DNA of 64,000 nt from Tetrahymena elliotti 4EA. Taxonomy: Eukaryota; Ciliophora; Oligohymenophorea; Hymenostomatida; Tetrahymenidae. Made by a program: the position numbers and the translations under genes. Below the pieces are notes generated by a model. That model did no database searches, was not told the DNA's origin, and was given only the letters and a program-made list of their open reading frames with translations. Positions 25,749-35,949 of this stretch are shown one piece after another. The DNA lies in NCBI GenBank assembly GCA_000231825.2, contig JH720324.1:41998-105997 (forward strand). Direction: 5' to 3'. The number at the start of each line of letters is the position of its first letter. The first letter of the stretch is position 1.

Positions 25749-26338
25749 AAAATATTCCATAAACAATTAAAAAATGAAATATTAAAATCAAAAAAACAAG
25801 AAAATATTTTCAAAATGATTTTCAATCAATAAAATATAAATTAATTTGTTCTTTTGAGAGTCAAAATAAACAATCACTTTTAGAATATATCTTTATTAAG
25901 TGTAAATGAATAACTAACTATTTTTTTAGCTGTTTTAATTGTTTTTTAAAGCATAAAGAAACTAAGGATAACAAGAGACTAATTAAAATAATACATTAAA
26001 AATCTATCTAAATTTAAGAATATTTAAATTATTATTTTTGTTAGATATCTGAATTACTTTTTAAACCATACAGAAACATATAGTTTTGTTTCGGTAAACA
26101 AAAGACAAATGAAAATAATATCTTTTAAAACCTCTCTATCAACATCTAAATAAATAATTATTTTTGTTGGCTGTCAGAATTATTTTTTAAAGAATTTAGA
26201 AACAAAAAGTTTTGCTTAAGGAGAACAAAAGATTAATGAAAATATGTTCAATTAAGATTAATTTCAAAGTTAATTTATTGGTGAGATGGTTCTTAATCTT
26301 AATTGTTGACAGTTTATTTTTCACATCTACTTTGTTGG
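25749..26338. repeat. Convergent spacer with diverged tandem repeats
   Basis: Two related units at 26031-26118 and 26157-26245 (about 126 bp apart) share ATTATTTTTGTT...TCAGAATTA, an AGAAAC step, a TAGTTTTGT/AAGTTTTGC step and ACAAAAGA-AATGAAAATA. A weaker third copy starts near 25915. A further copy is at about 30307-30400. The region lies between the 3' ends of the OTU gene (plus) and the cysteine-rich gene (minus). Confidence 0.7.
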
Positions 26339-26598
26339 TCATCTTTTTTTTGTAAAATAAAAAAATGTGAATAAAAATGTATAATTTAAATAAATCCATT
26401 TACAAGTATAATAAACTAACTTCATTTTTATTTCAGTTTATGTTTGCTGATCTTTTTTTATTATGTTTTTCTTTTCTTTTCTGTCAAAAATTTAATGAGC
26501 ACTTTCACTACTGATGTTTCGTTTCAAATTATTTGCATTGATATTTTAACCAGTCTAATTATCAATATAAATATCTTTTCTTTAATGAATTTCTTGAT
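26150..26598. repeat. Long direct repeat, copy 1 (3' end of cysteine-rich gene)
   Basis: This segment is repeated at about 30307-30737. The stretch AATTAAGATTAATTTCAAAG is identical in both, and similarity continues through the C-terminal coding region of the minus-strand cysteine-rich gene until the second copy runs into the assembly gap. Confidence 0.88.
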
Positions 26599-27496
26599 TG
26601 CTTTCAAGATTATCAATGTTTCCTTTTTAGTTAATATCATTGTATTCACATTACTCATTTAGTTTATCAACATCTTAGTAGTATTTTCTTAGAGAGTATA
26701 CTATTATAATCACAATTATGAGTAATAATACACAAGATAAAACCAAAAGACCGATAAATAAGTCATCATTACTTTTCTTAGAGCTTGAAATCCCTGCTAA
26801 ATTATCTTCATTTGCTTATTAATATTCTTTTTGTCTAAAATACAATATACATACCTAATGAGAACTTGTACCAGATTGCAAATAACAAGAAATACATTTT
26901 TTAGATGAATTTGACCAAAAATATCCATCCATACATAGATTTGAATTTTCACAAGTTAACCCCTTTTTTGAGACAACTTTATTCAAACACCCTGTATAAA
27001 CGCAGGCCTGATTTGATTGACTCCAAATTAATCCATCTTAGCATATTTGTGAGTTTTTACAGCTAGACTCAGAGTAAGCAAGTAACCCTCCTCCACAATA
27101 AAATAAGCATAATCTGTTAATTCCAGAATAAATATCTGTTTATTTACATTTTATGCTATTGGGACAACCTTTAAGGCAGTATTGGTTACAAGATAGACAC
27201 TATTGATTTTCAGAATTTTGGCAATAATTACAGCAATATTCAGATGATGCAGTTTTACCATCTAAGCAAATTGTATATTAAAGAACTCTTTAAATATTTC
27301 TACTATTTGGTATACAATTTTATTAATTATCACTAAGAAAATATCCTTAATCGCATTCTTCACACTAAAAAAGCTCCTTTTAATTGAATACCTATGTGTT
27401 TATAAGCTATTATATTTTACAATTTAAGATTTTGGAACAAGTAGTAATTAAAAAATATTAAGATATTTAAATCAATTAAACAAAATTCAATTTCAT
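26339..27496 (-). CDS. Cysteine-rich type I membrane protein (furin-like repeats)
   Basis: Single-exon model, 385 residues, start at the ATG at 27496 and TGA at 26339-26341. A weak hydrophobic N-terminus (QISQYFLITTC, residues 10-20) may act as a signal peptide. Residues 45-205 contain many C-x2-C and C-x3-C steps such as CEEC, CCNYC, CLSC, CLFYCGGG and CISCY, typical of the growth-factor-receptor/furin-like repeat surface proteins that ciliates carry in large numbers. A strong membrane helix, LFIGLLVLSCVLLLIIVIIV, lies at about 246-267. The tail of about 115 residues is charged and Gln/Asn-rich. The block CGGGLLAYSESSCKNSQICQ closely resembles CGKGKISYDQLSCKYSTLCQ in the large protein at 56197-59777, so this is a short paralog. 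Its 3' part is duplicated at 30307-30737. Confidence 0.8.
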
Positions 27497-28349
27497 GAGC
27501 TTTTTTTCTAATAGATTTTTACTATATGAATTAAATAAGAATAAATAAATATATCTATTTAATAATTCAAAAGAAAGTATCTATTTACTCTTCAAATTTT
27601 TAACAATCACTTTTTTAATTTCTTATAATAAATACTTGAAGCTAAAGATCTATCAAGATACATTAAAAACAAAGTAATTAATTAATTGCTTTCTTTTCTG
27701 ATTGATAATTAAGATTTCCTTTTTAAAATTAAGAAATAATAAAGTAGAAAAGGTTTCTTTGATCAGATTATTAATATCCAATTTACTTTACTTACCATAA
27801 TTAAAGAACATACATTCTGATTTCCTAATTAAAAATAGTTTGAGTCACATTTAAATAATGATCTTCTTTCTTCATTCAATCATTATAAAAAATTATGCAA
27901 TTAATTTTCTATTAATAATTTTTATCCTTTTGTAGAACTTTCTAATTGAATTTTATTTTGTAATCATCCTTAAAAAAGTGAAAGAGATGAATCAAATAAT
28001 GGAAATATGAAAATCTACAAAGACGAATTGATAAATGTAATTAATGAACAAAACACTTTTTATTAAAAAAAGAAATTATAATTGATAAATTTCGAATAAA
28101 AATATCTTAATTTGTGAAAAGAAATACTTGAATATACTTAAATAAGAGAGGAAAATGTAAAATTAAAATACTTTTTTTACTTTTCTTTTCTATTTTAATC
28201 TAAATCCATAAAAGTATTTTACATCAAATTAAAATATTTTTATTTAATTAATTTTAAATTATTATCTGCATATTATTACATTATGAAAAAATGTTAATAA
28301 AGAAATAATTCAAAAACAAAAAAAAACTAAAAACTAAAAACTCAAATTG
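27497..28349. other. Divergent intergenic region
   Basis: About 850 bases between the divergent cysteine-rich gene (minus) and glycine-rich gene (plus). It must carry both promoters. No specific element can be recognised. AT-rich, with TTAATTAATTG near 27675-27690. Confidence 0.5.
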
Positions 28350-29510
28350 ATGGAAGATAGGGATTTTTAATTGCCTTAAGACTAAACTTAATATATTTTA
28401 GCTAAGAGGGAGAAAATAAAAGATTAATCATTTTTAGAAAAAGCTGGAGATTTCTTATTTACTTTAGGTAATGAAGTTTTTAAAGAATACTATTACATTA
28501 TTGATTGTATACAAAATATTGTATATGAAAAAATATACATAAATGAATATAATGCTAGTGCTTTTAGAGGAATTCAAGAATTCGATCACAAAGAATTATA
28601 TACAAAGCAGATTTTACTATTTGCTAAAATAAAAAAAGTGTTATCATAACATGGAAGTATTTCTAAAGATGATATTATTAATGAATTAGAACAATTCATT
28701 GGAAAAGAAAATGGTAAATAAACACAAATGGTAAGCTAAGGATTGTAATAGTTAGCAAAATAGGCTTGCTTGGGTGGAGTTGCTAGTGTTTAGGCTATTA
28801 AAATAACTACTTAATAAACCTTTAGAATAGTAAATAATGCTTTAGTTAAGGAAGGTATTAAAGGTTTTATGAGTATTGGAGGTAAATAATTTCTAAAAGA
28901 AGGAGCAAAAGTTGCAGTAACTCAAGCAGGTAATACCCTATTGACAGGAACAGTAACTAATGTCACTAATTCTACTGTTTCAATTGGGTAAACAGTAGCT
29001 AAAAATGGATTTTCATCATTAGGCTTACTAAAAGGTTTAGGAATAGGCCTAGTGATAAATGCAGTTGTTGGAGGTATAAAATCTGCTACTAATACAAAGT
29101 GGATAAAAGAAAATAAATTTGTTTGTATATGTGATCAAGATTTTAATTTTGAAATAATAAAAGATTTTGATAATTTTAATAAAAAGTTAGAGGAGGATCT
29201 AAAAAAGTATGAATAATTAAAACAATCAATATAATAATTTGATATAGATCTTTAAGAGTAATAAGATATTGAATAGTAAAATACCAATACTTAAATATCT
29301 TATAATTAAAGGAACTCACAAAGTGAAACTTATTATCTTAAAAAGGAATAAGAGATTAAACAGTAAAATATCAATGCTTAAATAACTTATAATTAATGGA
29401 GCAGACAAAGTGAAACTAATTATTCTGATTATTCAACTGCTTGTTCTGAATATTCAACTAATTGTTCTGATTATTCAACAATTAAAGAATCTAAAATTAC
29501 TAAAAAATGA
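28350..29510 (+). CDS. Unrecognised glycine-rich protein with amphipathic/hydrophobic core
   Basis: Single exon, 386 residues, TGA stop. Residues about 1-125 are a soluble, helical-looking region. Residues about 150-260 are rich in Gly, Ala, Val, Thr and small residues, with a glycine-zipper-like pattern: GFMSIGGKQFLKEGAKVAV, TLLTGTVTNVTN and SSLGLLKGLGIGLVINAVVGG. The last of these could insert into a membrane. A Lys/Gln-rich coiled coil follows. The C-terminus has two short repeats: a roughly 20-residue unit containing QQNxNxQIxYNQ...QSET present twice, and an (S-D/E-Y-S-T) step present three times. There is no signal peptide. I recognise no family. Two decayed copies (14200-14480 and 18480-18780) show that it once existed in several copies, each next to an LRR gene. 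Confidence 0.82.
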
Positions 29511-30306
29511 ATAGCACTAACCAAATTAATAAAAATGCTAAAAATTATTAAAGAAGATGATATTAAGAATAACTTTTAAAGTAGATTTCTAATAATGAAT
29601 AAAGAAATAATTTGAAAGCTTTTTAGGATTGAATACACTTAGTCTTATAATTTATAAAAATTAGAAAATATTCAATAATATTTCATTATTTTTTTTAATC
29701 AACTTTTCTATTTATTTTGTATGAATTATGTTAAAATTTAATCTCTCAAAGTCTAAAGAAATAATTTTATTTTTTCACTTAAATCTTAAAAATTTTTGAT
29801 ATTGAACTTTAATTTTATATGATTGTTTTCTAAATTTAAAATGAATATTATTTATTCATGTTTTTAATGAAGTGATCATTTTTAGTTTGATGGATTAGAT
29901 ATTAATAGACGATTCACTATTATTTAAAGAAAAATTAAAAAATAAACATTTATTGATATTACTTTTGTTTAAAATATTTATTATTTTTTAAGTCTTTCTT
30001 CTCATGTTTTAAAATTTGAGTTTTAGCAGCAAACAATTAAAAAAAAAATCAAGTGAGATAGATTTTCGCTTTTTTAAAACAATGTCAATATTAATATATT
30101 TTAGAAATAAAATAATTTCATCTATTTTTCAATTATCTATCACTTTTTTAATTTATTTTTAATAAATATTTAAGATATATAACAATCAATCAGCATATTT
30201 TAAAAACAAAATAATTTCTTATCTGATAATGAATATTTACTTTCTTTAAATAAAAATACCAAAATAAATTCATTTTAAACCGATCAATCTATCTATCATT
30301 AGTACA
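29511..30306. other. Intergenic region
   Basis: About 800 bases of AT-rich DNA downstream of the glycine-rich gene. No coding signal on either strand. Confidence 0.5.
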
Positions 30307-30737
30307 TTAAAATAATTATTTTTATTAGCTGTCAGAATTATTATATAAAATATAAAGAAACATATTGCATTTCTTAAGGATCGATCACAAAAGACAAATG
30401 AAAATATGTTCAATTAAGATTAATTTCAAAGTTAATTTATTGGTGAGATAGATAGTTCTTATCTTAATTGTTGTAAGTTTATTTTTCGCATCGACTTTGT
30501 TGGTCATCTTTTTTTTTGTGAAATTAAAAAATATGAATAAATGTTTTATTTAAATAAATCCATTCAACTTCGTTTTTATTTCAATTTATGTTTGCTGATT
30601 TTCTTTTATGATATTTTTCTTTTCTGTCAAAAATTTAATAAGCACTCTCACTAAAGATGTTTCTTATCAAATCTTTTGCAAGTTTATTTTAACAAATCTA
30701 ATTATCAACGTAAATTTCTTTTCTTAAATGAATTTCT
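30307..30737 (-). pseudogene. 3' fragment of a second cysteine-rich gene, cut by the gap
   Basis: Direct repeat of 26150-26598. On the minus strand it encodes the cytoplasmic tail of a paralog of the gene at 26339-27496: EIHLRKEIYVDNQ and SESAYQIFDRKEKY parallel EIHQRKDIYIDNQ and SESAHQIFDRKEKK. A small indel after this point changes the frame, so the tail ends at TGA (30581-30583), earlier than in the paralog. Everything upstream of 30737 is lost in the run of Ns, so it is uncertain whether the gene is intact or only a duplicated 3' end. Confidence 0.65.
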
Positions 30738-30837
30738 NNNNNNNNNNNNNNNNNNNNNNNNNNNNNNNNNNNNNNNNNNNNNNNNNNNNNNNNNNNNNNN
30801 NNNNNNNNNNNNNNNNNNNNNNNNNNNNNNNNNNNNN
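30738..30837. other. Assembly gap (100 Ns)
   Basis: Exactly 100 consecutive N. This is a conventional gap size, so the true distance is unknown. It lies inside the duplicated cysteine-rich fragment and before the next LRR gene. Confidence 0.99.
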
Positions 30838-31339
30838 TGATAGTTTCAATAAAAATTTTTTAATTTTTCAAGAAATCAAATCATAAAAATAATACAATAA
30901 ATGTGTATAGACATTTGTTTTTTTTAATATTATAAAGGTAATTGTAGGTGCATATTTGTTGACAAATTTTTTTAAATAAATAATTATAATAATAGATAAA
31001 GCTATTATTCAATTGAATCTATTTAAATTTAATTGAGATATTTCCAAAAATATTTAAAAGGTAATATCAAAGAAGTATTAAGCATCTATCTATCACTCAT
31101 AGTTAAATTTCACCTAAAATAAGAATAATGTTAAAATAAATTGTATATGAAGTATTTTACATTGCTCTTTGATTTAAAGCTTGATCTATTTAATTTTTTC
31201 TTACAAAAGTATATTCTTATCTTATAAATTATTTTCTCTATTTAATTTACATTAAATGTATTAAATATTTATTTTATAAAGGTAAATAAAATGTGTAAAA
31301 TTTTTAAAATTAAAAAAGTAAAAAAATTACTTTAACCCT

Positions 31340-33980
31340 AATTTAAGAGAATAAATATTTTTATTTTTTTCTATCTCTTGTAGAATACTTAAAGCTCCTG
31401 AACCAGTGATGCTAGTCTTACTAAAAAATTATTTTTTATTCTTAATTTTATAATTCAAATTGAATCATTTAAAAAATACTTGAATTAAAAGACTAATTTT
31501 TTAAGGTTTTGCAAACTTGAGAATATTTATGCTAGAGATTAAGTTCCTAAATCGCTGATTTTATTCTTGCTTTGAGTTAATATCCAAAAAAAATTTTTAA
31601 TTAAAAATTATTGGTGATAATTATGATAATGATAATATTTACCATAAATAGAGTTCTAATTTATAAATTTTCTGCTTTTAAATTAATGCATAAGAAATAT
31701 TTAAGGCTCCTACATCTCCTATTTAGGTTTCACTAAAAAATTATTTTAGATGTAGAATTAAATATATTAATCATCAAAAATGTGAATTCGATTATAAGTA
31801 AATTTTAAAGATTTCCAGGGCATTTTACCTTAAAGAAAGCTTAAGAGAAGTTAAGTTTTCTAATTTTTAAATTGCTTAGAGCAAATAGGCAATACCCACA
31901 TCTCCAATCTAATTTTCGCTGTATGATATTTAAAATAATTCATTAATTGTTTGTAAATTAAATTCAAATATTAATAAGTAAGACATTAACTTTGATTTAA
32001 AATTATTTACCGTAAAAAAACTTTTAGTTTAATAATATTTTGCAATTCAGAAAGGCCATTTGATAAGTTTCTCAAACCTTAAGCACTTATTTAGTTTTTC
32101 CTATTCAATTACCAAAAACAAAAAAATTATTTTTAATTTGCAGAATAAAAACATTTTTATGAATTTTAAGAATTGAAGAATAAGTTAATTAAGCACTTTC
32201 TTTTTAAATAAACAAATAAATAGAAAATATAAACTAAAATTTATATTTGAAAAACTGAAATTTGTACATAAATGAAAGGCATAACTATGTTAGTTATTAC
32301 TTGTTCCTCAATTAATCTCCTATTTTTGTAATAGATTCGTCTTCAATTTTATTAGAGCTGTTAAAATTTTTATATAAAATATTTAACTATTGTATTTAAT
32401 ATATTTTTAAATTTAACAAAATTAAATCCAATATTTTTAATGTCAATTTATTAATCGTTAGTAAATTTAAATTTGTATTCAATAAAAAATAATAATTATT
32501 ATAATTCATATAATCCAAAATCATTTACTCAAAGTAAAGGTTTAATACTTTTAGATCCTTAAAATTCTATAATGAATTTGCAATGCTTATTGAACCTTCG
32601 TTGCATATATCATTTTCACTTAAAAATAAAAAAATTTTTTTAATATTTTAGTATCAAAAAAGAGAGATTATTAATAAATCACTCGAACCCTAGAGATAAA
32701 CTTCTAATATTAGTTTTCTTTTATAAGTATTCAGAAATATTCATAGCTCCTTCATCAGATAAATCATTTCCTCTAAAATTTTTTATGTTTATTAAATTAA
32801 AGAATTTTTATGGAAAATAATTGATTTGTTGATTAAATAAAATTAAAGTGTTTTTATTTAGTATAGTACTTTAGATAGAGACTTAAATCTTTAATATATC
32901 TGCAATTATTTAACTAATTAGCAATCGTTATGGTTATCAAGTCTCCAAGCTATTAATCTCTGTTTTCATAATACATTAAACCAAAAATTAATAAAAATAA
33001 TAAGAATTTTCTAAATAAATTATTCAATCTTTTCATAAAAAAAAATCAAAACCATAATATTTCAATTAGATCCCCCCCCCCCCCTTTCAAAATTGAGAAA
33101 GTCAAAAATTTAGAAAGACCCAATTTTGAAAATTTGGGGTGGGGCTCTAATTGGTATATTACTGAAAATAAATTTAACATTACTCAAAATCAATTGAAAT
33201 GACTTTTTAATCTTAGCATTTGTAAAGTTCGCTTGTTTTTGTTATTTAAATTTCATCCTCATCCTCTACAGAGTCCAAAAAATCTAATTCATTCATTTTA
33301 GTTAGTATTTTATCAAGTTTTTCTTATAATTAATCTATATTTAATGTAATTTTGCTTGATTGTTTTATTAAATCAGATAAATTTTTATAATTTGATACAT
33401 AGTTTGATTTATTTTCTTTTATGATTTAAATAAGCATCTCATTTTAACTAGCATATTTATCAATTTTACTAGAATGAAAAGCAATTAAATTTTCATTCTA
33501 ATTGTTATCAATTTATTGATATCTAATAATTTCTTTAAGTTTCTCCTTCTAAGATATTTGATTATAAAACTAAATACAATCTTATTTAATCTTTTTTGTT
33601 TCTTCAATTTTTTAAATCACTTTTTTTTTCATTTCATGTAGCTTTTACACAAATTTAGAAGAATAATCATCAAATAATTTATCAATTTCTTCTAATTAAT
33701 AATTTGGTTGCCATTCACTTATCTTTTATAGTTCTTCAAAAATGTATTCATCATCATCATTGTTATAAAATGGCCAAGTTTTAAAAATAGTTGAATAATT
33801 AGATTAAAGTAGCTCTTAAATTAAAATTTAGCTTTTAAACTTGCTATCAATCAAACATCTATAGCATTTCATAACATTAGGATCATCATCGCTATCTAAT
33901 CTTAAAACAATCTAATTTATTTTGTGAATAGGGCATTTTTAACTCAGAATTTGAGTATCTGAAAATTCAATCTAATTCAT
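31340..33980 (-). CDS. LRR family gene C: zinc motif / coiled coil / exon-encoded LRRs
   Basis: Exon 1 is 33184-33980, 797 nt, the same length as in gene A, and ends in phase 2. It encodes KCPIHK and MKCYRCL (C-x2-H...C-x2-C), IFKTWPF, then Gln-rich coiled coil. The first LRR exon is at about 32873-32962 (DQQLGDLITITIANQ...LSLYL). More 30-residue units follow at about 32690-32780, 32510-32600, 32270-32345, 32020-32095, 31840-31920, 31650-31735, 31480-31560 and 31345-31425. The last readable unit, SITGSGALSILQEIEKNK, matches the terminal-type unit of genes A and F. The 3' end is not resolved. Intron 1 contains a GC-rich inverted repeat (33063-33153) found nowhere else in the window. Confidence 0.75.
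33063..33153. repeat. C-rich inverted repeat inside intron 1 of LRR gene C
   Basis: Left arm 33063-33095 starts CAATTAGAT, continues with 13 consecutive C and ends TTTCAAAATTG. Right arm 33121-33153 is its reverse complement with few mismatches: CAATTTTGAAAATTTGGGG, TGGGG, CTCTAATTG. The loop is about 25 bases. The whole could fold as a 33-bp hairpin. Such a C/G block is exceptional in this AT-rich DNA and is absent from the equivalent introns of the paralogs, so it looks inserted, as a small foldback element would be. Confidence 0.88.
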
Positions 33981-34056
33981 TAATAATTATTACTTTATCT
34001 ACTTTGAATTTATTTAATTATGGTTTTTTTCAATTATTTTCAAAAAAATTCAACAT

Positions 34057-34079
34057 AATATATATATATATATATATAG
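34057..34079. repeat. TA dinucleotide microsatellite
   Basis: A run of about eleven TA/AT units upstream of LRR gene C. Ordinary slippage repeat in AT-rich DNA. Confidence 0.9.
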
Positions 34080-34479
34080 ATGTGAATCCTAAGATTCAAT
34101 CCTTTAAGGATTAGGTTTAAAGGGATAAATTTTTAATAAAATTAACTAATAATAGATCTGTAGAGATTTCTTATAGGGTGGTATAAAATCACCTAGACTC
34201 TATATCTAATATTAAATATCTATTAAATAAAGTGGTTTCCTTGTTCAATCATCAAAAAAAAATTAAGAGGAAAAATATTTTTATTAATAATTATTTCTAG
34301 AGTAGTTTAGCTAAAATAAAAAATTTTAAAGACTTTTTTGCTATTATGTTTAAACAATATAAAGAAAATAATAAAAAAAAGTAGAGTCATTTTAGAACAT
34401 AACTTGAAATATAGAAATTAAGAAATATTTTCTTCGAAAGTATTTTATTAAAATAAATAGATATTATGAAATAAAAAAT

Positions 34480-35420
34480 CGTAATAAGGATAAAAATATA
34501 AATAGTTTGAAATAATTAATATTAATAGCTTTTGATGATAAAAAATGTAAAAATATATTTTATGGATATTTATTTGTTTAAAAAGCTATATTCATTTATC
34601 AACTGTAGATCAAAATTAATTTAAATGAATTTCATTAGATACTTAGTGGCTTCAAAATTTAATTAAACCTAAATTAATAATAATACTTTTATAAATAAAT
34701 ACTCAAATTAATTATTTAACTCGTTTCATATTTATCTTTAATTTATTCAACTTTTTTTTTCAATAAATTCAACTTCATCTTCTTTCAACTTATTATTTCT
34801 GTAATTTTTTAAAAAAATTTAAATAATATTATGTTTGTGATTTAATTAAATATCATTTTAGTATTGTAAATAAATTAATAAAAATTACTTTAAATTTAAA
34901 TCAAAATAAATATAAAAATCAAAAAAGAAAGGATAATAAATAGTTACTCAAAATCAAGAGTTATTCCTAAAAGGCTTTTTAGGTTTTACAAAACTCTAGC
35001 TATTGATAAAGCTCCAGCATTACTAATTGAATTTTTCCTGAAATTATTTTAAGTTAATATGTAAATTTAAATACAATCAATAATACCATAAATAGAACCT
35101 TAAATATTTTAGTTTCTTATAATTACTAATTGCATTGCAAATATTTAAAACTTCTGAATCTCCAATTTAATTTTTTCTAAAGAATAACAAAATTAATAAG
35201 ATAAATGAAGCTGAAAAAAATGTTTAATTAACCCAAAACAAGAGTAAGAGATTCTATATTTGAAAATTTTGTATTGCTTATGATATAAAATTAATTCCTT
35301 ATTCTCCAATCTTATTTTTCCTTATTAATTTTTTTACTATCATAAAGATATTATTCTTAATCCTTAGCTTGTTATATCATTTTTTCTAATAATTTAAAAA
35401 TAGATAATTTAGTAAAATAA
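34480..35420 (-). pseudogene. Truncated duplicate of the 3' half of LRR gene D
   Basis: About 0.9 kb corresponding to 35540-36520 of the neighbouring gene and its downstream flank. The LRR unit at about 34940-35030 (NSISNAGALSIARVLQNLKS) is nearly the same as the one at 36125-36215. A second and third unit follow to about 35320. The exon for the terminal LRR, present at 35960-36050 in gene D, is missing, as the flanking bases join directly near 34910. There is no zinc-motif exon. It can therefore be only a 3' remnant or a degenerate extension of gene D. Confidence 0.65.
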
Positions 35421-35949
35421 TATAAATAAAAAAAATAAGTAGGGTATTAACTTGACCCCAATTTTTTTAAATGATATTCTTAATTTAGTTTGAAATGTTT
35501 GTTAAATTTAAAAAATAGTAAAAAGGAAAAAAATATAAATTGATTCGAAAAATAATAGTAATACAGTTGATAAAAAAAATAAGAACAAATACAATTTATG
35601 GATATTTGTTTGTTTAATAAGCTCTCCTAATTTATCAAATTTAGAGTTGATCAAAATTTATTTAAGAGAATTTCATTGGTGCTTAGGCTTCAAAATTCAG
35701 CATGACCTAGATTAATAATAATATTTTGATACATAAATATTTAAGTTAATGATTTTACTTGTTTCATATCTATTTTTAATTTACTAAACTTTGTCTATCA
35801 ATAATTAAATTTCATCTTCATTCAATTAATTGTTTCTATATTTTATTTTAAATTATTTTAGAGTAAAAAAAATAAATAATTTTTTAAACATATTTTGGTT
35901 GTGATTTAATTAAATTTTCATTTTAGTATTTAGTAAGTAAATAAATAAA

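Noticed and set aside
26444..26662. Hydrophobic plus-strand frame of 72 codons
   Set aside because: It is the antisense of the cytoplasmic tail of the cysteine-rich gene at 26339-27496, whose minus-strand frame, cysteine spacing and paralog support are far stronger.
26877..26900. A possible 20-nt intron (GTATGT...TTTTAG) in the 26339-27496 gene
   Set aside because: 20 nt is shorter than the introns seen elsewhere here and removal would shift the frame away from the membrane helix; the frame is open without it.
34057..34079. TA microsatellite as a possible origin or boundary
   Set aside because: Such runs are expected in DNA of this composition; nothing links it to a function.
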